Assembly: GCA_947625905.1 (NCBI GenBank)
Contig: CANQQJ010000005.1
Location: forward strand, 48,098-112,097
Direction of reading: 5' to 3'
From: an uncultured Clostridia bacterium
GTDB taxonomy: Bacteria; Bacillota; Clostridia; Monoglobales; Monoglobaceae
Length of the DNA stretch: 64,000 nucleotides
The notes under the pieces: generated by a model
The model's database searches: none
What the model was told of the DNA's origin: nothing
What the model saw: only the letters and a program-made list of their open reading frames with translations
Made by a program: the position numbers and the translations under genes
Part shown: piece after piece, positions 53,500-63,300 of the stretch
Layout of the letters: each line of letters starts with the position of its first letter
Numbering within the stretch: position 1 is the first letter of the stretch

Positions 53500-53646
53500 C
53501 ACGTTTTATACATTTTACACAGTTTTCTTCTCTGTCGGGCTCCATAATAGCACGATTTACAAAAAAACGCAAGCGAATTGTGCAAAATGTTAAAAATTAC
53601 ACCGCTCAGTTAAAAATTTCATCTTGAGTCGGACGCGTAAACCGAT
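53500..53646 (-). promoter_or_regulatory. AraC-type control element, copy 3
   Basis: Inverted homologue of 38725-38882. On the minus strand TTTTTAAC repeats at 53616-53609 and 53596-53589 (20 bp apart), 16 bp, TTGCGT, 17-bp spacer, TATTAT, reading towards the heparinase-like gene at 53368. The far side still carries TTGAGT but with AAATAT in the -10 position, and the gene there is convergent, so that side is probably inactive. Confidence 0.7.
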
Positions 53647-53652
53647 AAATAT

Positions 53653-56262
53653 TTATTCTTTAATGACAGCATAGGACTGTACTGTTCCGCGGCTGATGCC
53701 GATAATAACCTTATAACGGTTATTCATCGCGCTGGCCAAATCGGCTTCACTTCCGGAATATACACAGTCTTTTAACGTGGGATCATAAACCGCAACACCT
53801 ACGTTTGTGGGCGCCAGCAATCCTGTCGCACCGTCGGGCTCCAGAGATAATGTCATCATTCCGTTTGCTACATCGGTTATATAACCGCAGGCGCTCTGGT
53901 TTAACGCAGTCCAGTTTGATACCATATAAGTGTCTTTCTTTTCGGTCGGGTTCTCACCGGTGGTCGTTCCGTAAAGCAATGATGTGGAGTTCACTTCTCC
54001 CTGCTTGTTGGTAGTAATCTTGATAACATTACCCACACGAATGTTGGGGTCTTTGGTTAAATCATAACCATCGGCGCATTTATAGTCCAGAGTGTTGGCG
54101 CCGGACTGAACAACCAATTGCGGAACTTCCATTTGACTTTCTTCATCCCAAGCCGTACTTTGGCCCGCAACGATCATAATACCGGCATATTCTCGCTTCG
54201 AAGATGTTCCTAAAATATCATCAACGATAACGACGGCATCCGTATATTTAGCCTTATCGGGACCTACATTATAACCCTCGGACTTATACGAAGCCCATGA
54301 TGACACATAAGATGTTAACGTTGTGACATTGTAGCTTTCGGCTTGATTCTTATAATCTTCGCTGCTCGGAACAATGAACACCTTTGTACTTGTGTTTGCG
54401 CGAATTCTCGGCCCCAAAACCGACGAGCCCATGTAGGTATGGTTAGCCAGCGGGCTTGATATTATCAAACCGTTCTCACCATAGTTATCATAAGCTGTAT
54501 CAATGTATTGAATCTCTTGATTCTCGTTCATACGAACACGCACCAACTGATCGGCAATAGTACCCTTTGCCTGAAGCAGCGCAGCCTTCGCCGTCTCGAT
54601 CGACCTATAATTCTCTCCGTCAATATTCACGTTGGGCAATACCTTCGAGTCGACCATTTCATTGTTATCGGTATATATCCGCAATACCAATGCGGGTGTA
54701 AAATAATTGACCGTATCATAAGCTATGATCCATGCGAACATAGTGTCCGTTGCCAGTTTTGAATCAAAGCCTGCGGCTTCGCCGTTTACGTCCAAGTATA
54801 ATGTGACGGCATCTCCGGGCCTTATTTCAAGACTCTCCGCGTTTGTTGTGTAAAAATATTCCTCTCCGTTTATCTTAATAATAAATCCGGGATATTCGCG
54901 CGTTATTGATTCGATCGTTCCGGATACTTGATTCGCGCTGACCTGCGCCTCCAAATATCTGTTGTCCTTTGAAAGATACACGCTGATCACATAGTTTGAC
55001 GCAATACCGGCGATATCGACATTTTCTCCGCCTGATTGAACAGACATGTATTCATATAGGCTTTCATCAAGTGACAGCGGATTTGCTGCGTCAAGCTTAT
55101 CATAAACCGTTTTAGTTGAGGGATCAACGCTGCGGACCCATATATTCCTGTATGCTCTTATGACCGCCACATCATAGCCGTTTCCGTTATTAACAAGTTT
55201 TGCTGTGTACCTTGGTTCGTTAAATATTTCATCTATGCCGCTCGCAGCCAATCCGCCGTTATAAACCGCGATCAAGCCGCGCGGCAAAGCTATTCTCCGC
55301 TCCCTGTCCGTAACGGTATCGGTATATTTGAGCTGGAAAGTTTCTTTATCAAATGATGCGTTGTGGTTAGCAGTAATATTGATCACTTGGCTCCGGCCTG
55401 TCGGTTTTGCCCAAATGATCCGTCTTTCATCGCTGCGGCTGTTTCGGTAATAGAAAAATTCTATTTCTTCAGCCAAGTAATCCGCAAGCGGAACCTGCGT
55501 ATTATAGTTTATGCCGCCGATACGTACTTCATCATTTTTCATGGATGCCCCATAAAGCTCGGTGTTATTAGCGCCTGTCAAGATGCCCTTTTCATAGTAT
55601 ACGCTGTGATAAATACTGAGAAGCGTGTCTGTTTCGGATACATTATAATAGTTTGAAACATCGCCAAAAATTACAGGTTCCAAGACTTCTGTGGTCATCG
55701 CGTTGTAGAGCAGCAAGAACATATCCCCGCGTGTGAGCTGAATTCCTTCCGATATGTCTGTCGGAATAATTTGCAAGCGTGCCGCCTGCTTGTTGTAGCC
55801 TGCGGGATAACCGCCCATATACTCCGCCAATTCGCCATATCCAAGAATTGATACAATTATCTTATACGCTTCCTCTTTTTCTATCACATCATCGGGTCTA
55901 AAGAGCTTGTTGCCCTCTCCGCTTAAAATTCCCTGTTCCGTAAGGGCGTTGATCGCGTTAAAAGCCCAGTTAGTCTGCGGAACGTCATAATAGTATACTT
56001 GTCCGCTTCCTTGATTATTAAGGTTAAGTAAATTTGCCACTGCCACAGCAAAGTCCGCTCTTGTCGCACCTTGGTCCATATTTACATTATAGTCATAATA
56101 ATCTTCGGGAACAATTCCAAACAGTCGGAGGACATCCATTGCATTAAGCTGTCTGTCGTTTAAAGTACCGCTGTCTGCCGCTGCCGGAGATACCGTGATC
56201 ATTCCGACACATAAAACCAGTGCCGCAGTGAGGCTGATTATTCGTTTTAATGTTCTATTCAT
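53653..56262 (-). CDS. Large surface protein with N-terminal SLH repeats (SLH cassette B, second gene)
   Basis: 869 residues with GGAGGG before ATG and a signal peptide (about 1-29, cleavage near AAA-DS). SLH-like repeats at about 35-200 (YYDVPQTNWAFNAINALTEQGILSGEG, FRPDDVIEKEEAYKIIVSILGYGE, GYPAGYNKQAARLQIIP), then about 660 residues of beta-rich sequence without a recognised family (repeated DAVTLYLDVNGEAAGF and VFIVPSSEDY-like stretches). It parallels the 891-aa protein at 15464-18139 along its length: GYPAGY versus GYPTGY, and both have KVFIVxP. It follows its partner gene by 17 bp. Function unknown beyond cell-wall attachment. Confidence 0.85.
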   Translation of the reverse strand: MNRTLKRIISLTAALVLCVGMITVSPAAADSGTLNDRQLNAMDVLRLFGIVPEDYYDYNVNMDQGATRADFAVAVANLLNLNNQGSGQVYYYDVPQTNWAFNAINALTEQGILSGEGNKLFRPDDVIEKEEAYKIIVSILGYGELAEYMGGYPAGYNKQAARLQIIPTDISEGIQLTRGDMFLLLYNAMTTEVLEPVIFGDVSNYYNVSETDTLLSIYHSVYYEKGILTGANNTELYGASMKNDEVRIGGINYNTQVPLADYLAEEIEFFYYRNSRSDERRIIWAKPTGRSQVINITANHNASFDKETFQLKYTDTVTDRERRIALPRGLIAVYNGGLAASGIDEIFNEPRYTAKLVNNGNGYDVAVIRAYRNIWVRSVDPSTKTVYDKLDAANPLSLDESLYEYMSVQSGGENVDIAGIASNYVISVYLSKDNRYLEAQVSANQVSGTIESITREYPGFIIKINGEEYFYTTNAESLEIRPGDAVTLYLDVNGEAAGFDSKLATDTMFAWIIAYDTVNYFTPALVLRIYTDNNEMVDSKVLPNVNIDGENYRSIETAKAALLQAKGTIADQLVRVRMNENQEIQYIDTAYDNYGENGLIISSPLANHTYMGSSVLGPRIRANTSTKVFIVPSSEDYKNQAESYNVTTLTSYVSSWASYKSEGYNVGPDKAKYTDAVVIVDDILGTSSKREYAGIMIVAGQSTAWDEESQMEVPQLVVQSGANTLDYKCADGYDLTKDPNIRVGNVIKITTNKQGEVNSTSLLYGTTTGENPTEKKDTYMVSNWTALNQSACGYITDVANGMMTLSLEPDGATGLLAPTNVGVAVYDPTLKDCVYSGSEADLASAMNNRYKVIIGISRGTVQSYAVIKE

Positions 56263-56279
56263 TTAGCTTCCCTCCGTAT

Positions 56280-57965
56280 TTATTGCAGTTGGTCTAACAC
56301 AATATAGATCACTTTTGCCGCCTGAGCGCGGGTTGTTTCGCCCTTAGGCCGGAATTCCGTTTCGGACACACCGTTTATCGCACCCAGTTTAAAGAGCGCC
56401 GCAACAGCAGGCTTCGCATAATCGGATATCTGATCCGCATCCTCGAATGTAAGTTTCTCTTTCTCTATCGGCACTCCGCGCATACTCAAAGCGTTATAGA
56501 TCATAGTCGCCATATCTTCTCTGGTGATGGTTTGTTCAACACCGAACACACCTATTTCGACGCCTTGAAGAATGTTGTTTTCTCTTGCTATATTTACATA
56601 GCTGCAGTACCATGCGTCATCGGGAACATCCACAAAAGCGTTGCCACTATATTCGGAATCGGCAAGACCCATAGCGCCTACCAAAATTTTGGCAAATTCT
56701 TCACGGGTAATACTCCTGTCGGGTTCAAACCGATTCGGAGCAACGCCGTTAATTATTCCTTTGTCCGCCAATGCTAAAATCGCCTCTGTAGCCCAGTCCA
56801 CTCCGTCTATATCATTGAATGTTACGGCTATCGGAGTGTCGGCTTCACTATCGGGCAAATGCTCAATTACATAGTCTGCATTTCCGTTAATTGAAGGGCC
56901 GGATGAAGTAAATCCGCCGTAGGAGCCGCCTCCGCCGCCCATGCCGCCTCCGCCGCTCGGACCGCTGCTGCCCGCCTTATCAAGCAGATTGTTGAACTCC
57001 GTCTTAAGCTGAGAGTCTCCGGTAAAATCCTTGCCGACAATGCCGCGGTACACGCTGTCCGGCGCTGCCGAGGTTATACCCACAATGCTTCCGTATTTTG
57101 CAAGTATATCTTTAACATCGCCGTAGCCGCCGGCATAGCGGATCACTGTGTATATAAGCGCCCGCTTAAACTCGTTCTCAAAACTTGCTAAATCAGTAAT
57201 GCTTCGCCGTGTGAGTTTTTCCGTAAAATACGTACGGATCGAGTCTGTAGCGGCGGCTTCAACGTATTTGGTCAGCGCCGCATCATCATCAACAAAAATA
57301 TGCGGTATATACGGACCAATATTTGCAATTCCGCCTCTGTTAAGCTCATATGCCGTCATATAAGTGTTAAATATCTTTCCGTTCACATTCTCATTCTCGG
57401 TCTTTAAGGGATTTGCCGCAACATAAGCCATGAAGGCCGAAAGCTGATCATCTGTCAAACTTTTACCGTCTGTGAGCTCAAATCTGAAGTTCAGCAGATC
57501 TCGCTTATCGTTGACAACCTTAGTAAACTCGGCAGCGTTGCCTTCATTTGCCGCCAGGTTCAATTCCCGATAACTTTCTTCCAGCTTGGCGAAAGAAACC
57601 AGATTTAGCGTCAGCTGAGTTCTGTCCTCTCCAGCGTTTGTTACCAAAACCGCCTCACATTCTCCGCTCTCGCTGCCGTACTCCATATCGAAAGCCCAAG
57701 CCCCGTCTGCGGCTGTGACCTGATTATGATACAGAATATCATCATCGGTTACATCGCCAAAACTGCGGCCGGGTTTTAATACCTGAAAGAATACCTCTCC
57801 TTCGGTCCCGATCGTGCCGTTGATATGCACGCTCGAACTGCTGTACTCATATTCAACCGTGTATGGCATTTCCGCCGCATACACGCCCATGGCGCAGAGG
57901 CAAAGAATGCAGATCAGACCGGCCGCTGCCGCCATCATTGTCCGGATACGATTTTTCTGTTTCAT
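56280..57965 (-). CDS. Surface protein with C-terminal SLH repeats and Gly-rich hinge (SLH cassette B, first gene)
   Basis: 561 residues with GGAAGGAAAG before ATG and a signal peptide (about 1-30, cleavage near VYA-AE). An Ig-like domain (about 32-125), a helical region (about 130-330), a glycine-rich hinge (GPSGGGGMGGGGGSYGGF), then three SLH repeats (FNDIDGVDWATEAILALADKGIINGV, FVDVPDDAWYCSYVNIARENNILQGV, FEDADQISDYAKPAVAALFKLGAINGV). Same order as 18142-19857 and likewise placed directly upstream of an N-terminal-SLH gene. Sits downstream of a secreted GH-A glycosidase in the same operon. Confidence 0.85.
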   Translation of the reverse strand: MKQKNRIRTMMAAAAGLICILCLCAMGVYAAEMPYTVEYEYSSSSVHINGTIGTEGEVFFQVLKPGRSFGDVTDDDILYHNQVTAADGAWAFDMEYGSESGECEAVLVTNAGEDRTQLTLNLVSFAKLEESYRELNLAANEGNAAEFTKVVNDKRDLLNFRFELTDGKSLTDDQLSAFMAYVAANPLKTENENVNGKIFNTYMTAYELNRGGIANIGPYIPHIFVDDDAALTKYVEAAATDSIRTYFTEKLTRRSITDLASFENEFKRALIYTVIRYAGGYGDVKDILAKYGSIVGITSAAPDSVYRGIVGKDFTGDSQLKTEFNNLLDKAGSSGPSGGGGMGGGGGSYGGFTSSGPSINGNADYVIEHLPDSEADTPIAVTFNDIDGVDWATEAILALADKGIINGVAPNRFEPDRSITREEFAKILVGAMGLADSEYSGNAFVDVPDDAWYCSYVNIARENNILQGVEIGVFGVEQTITREDMATMIYNALSMRGVPIEKEKLTFEDADQISDYAKPAVAALFKLGAINGVSETEFRPKGETTRAQAAKVIYIVLDQLQ

Positions 57966-57985
57966 TTTATCTTTCCTTCCTATGC

Positions 57986-60337
57986 TTAGTCTTTAATTCC
58001 GGCAGCCCCCATCAGCGGCTGCATTTTGTCGTTCCATAACATAAAGCGCAGTGTATTCAAATCCTCTTGGCTTTCAGGCTTCATTGACAGCTCCGCACTT
58101 TCCGTGCCGTCGGCGGAATAAAATTCTGTCATAGCCGAATCCTCCATAATTCCGTCCGAAGTGACAACACCGTACAGAATCAGCGAGCCGGCCTGCGAAC
58201 CGTCGCGCGGCTTCACATTTGCCCTTGCGGTTATTTCGTCTCCGCCTGATGCTTTTGAATAATCATTAAAAGGTTCACCGTTTAGCAGGTAATCAACCGT
58301 TATTTCATATCTTTCATTTCCCACATTGAACACTCCGGACCCGCCTTTGCTGTAAACCTTAATGCTGCATATATCATCAGGCTTAATTGTGAAATCAAAT
58401 GCGTAAGCTCCGCTTAAACCCGCTTTGGTCTGGCCTATATAATAGATCGGATTTCCGACAGCGTTCTGCTGCCGCGCAAGAAGCGTCACATCGGCGCCGG
58501 GTATCGCGTTGCCGCAGCGAACGCTCACTTGTCCGGTCTCATTGTTAACTTCGATATTATCGCTTTCGCGCACATCCTCGGATTCGGCCTCAAGCACCAC
58601 ATATATGGGTTCCTTGGTGATATTATAGGTACCGTCCGCGCTTGTAATATTGTTTCCGAACATATCATAGACTTCTGTCTTGATATTTTCGGCAGCATGG
58701 ATCTTAGGTTCATTCTCGGTGACAGCTCCTTCAATGGTTGTCTCCGCGTCTTGATTCAGATCCTGCGTTACAGTGAGAGTAACATTTCCGCTTTTTGAAT
58801 CGTTTTTCCAAATCACAAATATATCATCTTTTCCGTCCTTAAATTGGTAAGCGGAAAAACACCTCGTTCCTCTGGAAGTATTGGTATAGCTCGCGGTCGG
58901 CTGCGCGGCGCCTATAAAACAGTTTAGGGCCGCCATTGAAACGTATGCATCTTTCGCGTTATAGTCGTAGTCCAAAAGCCCGAATCTGTGCTCCATATTT
59001 GTCTGATTTGTACCCTTTTCCTTAAGATTATAGATAAAGAATTTATCGACCTGAGAATCGCTTTTGGCAATTGTCATAGCTCTGACGTGGTTGATCGCCT
59101 GGTCCCTGAGCGAGTAAGGATATTCTCCGCCGTTAGATGAACCAAACTCTGTGATCCATATAGGCATTTTTGATACATTGTGGCTATTCAAAAGTCTGTG
59201 AGCGTCACCGATCACCGCCGAAATATCACGTATGCTGTTGGTATACTCGTCACAGAACATGCCGGTATTGGCATACGGATGGAAGCTGAACGCGTCCATA
59301 CAATTTGCAACGCCGCCGTAGTTTGCGTCCATTTCCGTCATTGCAGCGTCAATAAATTGATATGTCGTGTATGTTGACAAAGTGGTCATGCTTCCGCCAA
59401 TGACGGTGATGCTCGGGTCCACAGACTTTACCGCGTCATATGCCGCTTTGCACAGCGCGGCATACTCCTGTCCTGTCGGATATCGCGGTTCGCCGCCCTC
59501 GGGCTTTACTCTGTCCTCGGAGTAGTTGGGCTCGTTCCAGGCTTCAACGGCAAAGCTTGTTCCGGGATATTTCGCCGTCTGCTCTTTTAAATACTCTGCC
59601 ATATATGCGCAGTATCCGGCATAGCCTTTGAGTCCGTCCGCTGTTATCGGGAATCCCTTATTTTCATAAAATGAATTGCCATAGTTTAAAATCAGCAGAA
59701 TATTGTTGCCTTGGGCAAGCAGCTTATTGACAAAGTCGTCGTTGTAGTCCGGCACAGCGTATTTTCCCTTTACGGTTTCAACATCTGTCCAAAGAATTTC
59801 TTCACGCACCCAGCCTACACCGGCCGCAGGGATCAAATTTCCGCAAAGGTCGATCTGCTCGCGTGAACCTTTGCCGAAATGACATGACAGACCGGAATAG
59901 TCAGACATATCATCATTTGCGGGAGCGATCGCGAAATCGGCGGTTTGCGTTACAGTTCCGAAATCGCCGCTAAGCGTCGCGGTAAAAGTGAAGACTCCGT
60001 TTTTGCCCGCCGTATCCGCGCTAACGCCGCGCATTATCGTGGTGTGTGCGTTCAGTGTCAAGCTGTCGTCCCCGGAAGACCAAACGGTTTCTCCGTTCTG
60101 CGCGACCGAGCAGGATAAAGCCGCGGTTCGCTCCGCTGTGCCGTTATTCGAGATCTCCACACAGAACCCGGGCAAATGCTCGGGAGCAAATATGTTTCCG
60201 TTCATTACGCCGGATGTGGTGACAACAAGTTCGACGCCGCCTTGTTCGGCAAACGCCGCCGACGTTAAACACAAGCTCGATATCAGCGCAATTGTCAACG
60301 CTAAAATTATTATACAAGTAAACTTTTTACGAATCAT
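57986..60337 (-). CDS. Secreted clan GH-A glycosidase with shared C-terminal domain
   Basis: 783 residues from ATG at 60337 (AGGAA 7-8 bp upstream; an in-frame ATG at 60352 lacks a site and would overlap the upstream stop). Signal peptide to about AFA-EQ. Ig-like N-terminal domain (about 30-140), then a TIM barrel with acid/base Glu269 in FAVEAWNEPNY and nucleophile Glu397 in PIWITEFGSSNG, close in type to the GH-A enzyme at 2507-5920. The C-terminal regions are beta-rich and end with the domain shared with other secreted proteins (FMLWNDKMQPLMGAAGIKD). Overlaps or abuts the upstream modular protein gene. GH39- or GH5-like activity; substrate unknown. Confidence 0.83.
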   Translation of the reverse strand: MIRKKFTCIIILALTIALISSLCLTSAAFAEQGGVELVVTTSGVMNGNIFAPEHLPGFCVEISNNGTAERTAALSCSVAQNGETVWSSGDDSLTLNAHTTIMRGVSADTAGKNGVFTFTATLSGDFGTVTQTADFAIAPANDDMSDYSGLSCHFGKGSREQIDLCGNLIPAAGVGWVREEILWTDVETVKGKYAVPDYNDDFVNKLLAQGNNILLILNYGNSFYENKGFPITADGLKGYAGYCAYMAEYLKEQTAKYPGTSFAVEAWNEPNYSEDRVKPEGGEPRYPTGQEYAALCKAAYDAVKSVDPSITVIGGSMTTLSTYTTYQFIDAAMTEMDANYGGVANCMDAFSFHPYANTGMFCDEYTNSIRDISAVIGDAHRLLNSHNVSKMPIWITEFGSSNGGEYPYSLRDQAINHVRAMTIAKSDSQVDKFFIYNLKEKGTNQTNMEHRFGLLDYDYNAKDAYVSMAALNCFIGAAQPTASYTNTSRGTRCFSAYQFKDGKDDIFVIWKNDSKSGNVTLTVTQDLNQDAETTIEGAVTENEPKIHAAENIKTEVYDMFGNNITSADGTYNITKEPIYVVLEAESEDVRESDNIEVNNETGQVSVRCGNAIPGADVTLLARQQNAVGNPIYYIGQTKAGLSGAYAFDFTIKPDDICSIKVYSKGGSGVFNVGNERYEITVDYLLNGEPFNDYSKASGGDEITARANVKPRDGSQAGSLILYGVVTSDGIMEDSAMTEFYSADGTESAELSMKPESQEDLNTLRFMLWNDKMQPLMGAAGIKD

Positions 60338-60341
60338 AGGA

Positions 60342-63300
60342 TCATTCCTCATTGCTTTGCTTCAATGTCAGCGCGGGACAGTACGGAACCAATGTATTAA
60401 TACCGTCGCATACAAAGAAGCTTACCGAATCTGTCTGCTCAAGAATTTCCTGCGCGGGCACGGTGAACTCGGACGCGCTTAAGAGCGCGCTGTGTCCGTT
60501 TACGATTACGGGATCGGATACCTCTGTATATATCATCTTATTTCCGCTGTAGTATGCGGCTATAAATGTCAGACTTATAGGAGCCGCGTCCACATTTGCT
60601 GCGCTTGCTTCGACCGTCAGCTTTGAGCCCGCCGTGAGGCCGCCGATGTCGGCTATCTCAGAGGTGCCTTGCTTGATTCCGTTCAGCTCGATCTTGGATT
60701 CGATTTTCGCGGTTCTGAACTCTGCGGTGTAGGCGCGTCCCAGGGACTGACCGCGTGTGTTTGATACCGAGCGGGGAACATCGATCGTGTAACTGCTTTC
60801 GCCGTCAAGCATACCGCCGTTGATATTCATCACATACTTGGTTCCGTCAATGGTTCCGATAAACGGAACATCCGACACGCCGTCTTTTTTCAGAGTTATT
60901 GCTCCCACGGTTCTCGGATCCAATTCGCAGTTAAAATCAAGCGTTATCTGCTTTATATCAGCCGGGATCGACAGCTCCGTGACCCTGTGAACACCGTCTT
61001 TTGAATCTATAATCGTCACAGCTTCGTCAGACAATGTCGGTGTCGGCTGATAATCTGTTACCAACAAATTCTTCACGTCGGCTCCGCCTGTGGCAACCAT
61101 ACGAATACCTTCGATCGCCTTGATATCCGTCATTGTTTTTTGGACTCCGTTTTGATACATGGGGTCATTATTCAATGTATACAGAACAGTGCCGACATCA
61201 TCCTTTACGGTACAGGTGAGCTTTGAATTATCAAGATCAACCAGCCATTCAAAATCATACCATCTGCCGGCATCGACCTTTACTTGGGTATTAAGATTTC
61301 CGGAGCTTCCGGCCGCATTGCGGAAATACAAAGTGCCGGCGTTAAAAGCAAGCGCCATAACATCATTGTTAACAGTGTTGCCCGAACCGTTCATCAACGA
61401 TACCGTGCCCCAGCCGCTTTGAGCCTGTGTCCACCTTAGCGACAGATCTATCTTCAGTTTGCCTTTGACCGCATTGGTAAAGTAGTTAAAGGTTCTTTCC
61501 TGACTGCCTGTACCTAAATGTATACTGCCATCATCGTTTACCGTTACCGGCTTGTCGGCTAAAATCGCGGTATTTGAGTTTCCCGTGAACCAGCCGTAAT
61601 TTGCGGACGTTTCTGTAGTCATTTTGCCGAAGTCGGGCTTTGCTATAACATAGTCCCATTCGGGGCCGTTGTCCAAATACTCAAGCTTTACATTGTCGAT
61701 GTTGGTAACGTTGCCTTGTCTTGAGATAAAGTCGACAGCATAAAAGCCCTCGTCTTCTTCACCCATTTTGCCATGACCCGAAATTTCGTTATAAGTCATA
61801 TCAAAATCATGTATAAACGCCACGACCTGATTATTATGAAGCACCTTAACATGATATTTTTGCGTGTCAAGATCGACAGTAACTTCAAATTTATACCACT
61901 GGCCGGGAGTATATGTTCCGTATTTTGTAGAAATATTATTCCTGTTAACCGCCTGCTTATATAAAGCGCCGCCCGTTGCATATATAGGAATAAAACCATT
62001 GGAAGTACTATAGTTTTCGTGCTCGGGAACAAAACTCAGGTAAAAACCCTTATCGGAAGCGGAATCTTTAACCTGCCAGTCAAAGGTTAATTTATACGTT
62101 CCCGTGCGATAATATGCTTTTTGTGCAGCGTTGGTTGCGGGGTTGTGTCCGTTACCCAGCATAAGAGTCGCATCATATGTGCCGCCGCTGTAATCACCGG
62201 TTCTGGTTATTTGAAGGACCTTATCACCGTCGGAATCACTGCTCTTATTTTGTATTCCCGGCGCGTTCGGGGCTCTTTTTATCCAGTGATGAAAGTTAGG
62301 TGTTGTTGTTTTATCGCCGTCTGCCGCAAAGTTCGACGCCACATCGTAGTTATTAAAGTTCTCGTCAATGATGACTTTATTAACTTCCTCTTCCGGATCG
62401 GAAGTTACCGAAACATTATCTATATATGCAGCGCCTTCAGCATAGAAGCGCAGCGTATTCAATTCATTGCCCCTTGTCGGCATACCGCCCTGAGAAGCTA
62501 TTATGCTGCCGCCCTCGTCTGTTACCTTCACGGAATACAGCTGCTTGGTCAGATCCACTATGGCTGAGACAGTGTACCATTTATCGGCTTCGCGTTCACC
62601 GGCATAAAACTGCGCGGATGTCGTTTCACCGGTATTAAGATAAATGCTTGAATCGTTACCAGTTAAAAATACGGTGTTGTTGTCGCTTTGTTCACCTTTC
62701 AATCGGTTTGTTATAAAGTCGACACGGGTCTTTGCAAGACTATCCGTTTTTATGTCAAACTTTGTTTCAAATTTACCGCTCACGGGATTGCCTTCGCTGT
62801 CGCTTAAATACAGAATCGGCTGCATTGTTTTATCGTCTATTTTAAGAACATTACCATGACCGCCGTCTCCGTTTTCAACGACCGCGCTTGCAGAGCCGGC
62901 GCCTGCGGCATCCCAATAATCCGCGCTGAGAGCGCCCGTGCCAAGATTATCAAAATCTTGTGTATACGCTCCGCCGGCCATTGAGCCGGGCTTCGGTGCG
63001 GGTCTTGAAGTTTCCGCGGGAACTGCCGCCGTAGGCGTGGGCGCCAAGGTCGGCGTCGGTATAGGCGTCAAAGTTGCCGCGGGGGCTGTCGCAGTCGGTG
63101 TAGGTGTTGACGTTGCCGCGGGGGTTGTCGCAGTCGGTGCAGGCGTTGATGTTCCGGGCGTCTGCGTTGGTGTTAACGTTCCCGGTGTCTGCGCGGGTGT
63201 CAATGTCGGCGTTGGCGCGGTTGTCGGTGTCGGTGCAGCCGTAACCGCCGGTGTCGGTGTATCCACGGGAGCGATTATCACAGACGGATCAGTCACGCTG

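Noticed and set aside
53617..53646. Active plus-strand promoter TTGAGT-17-AAATAT
   Set aside because: The -10 is poor and the only gene in that direction (53653-56262) is convergent, so it is more likely a relic of the duplicated element.
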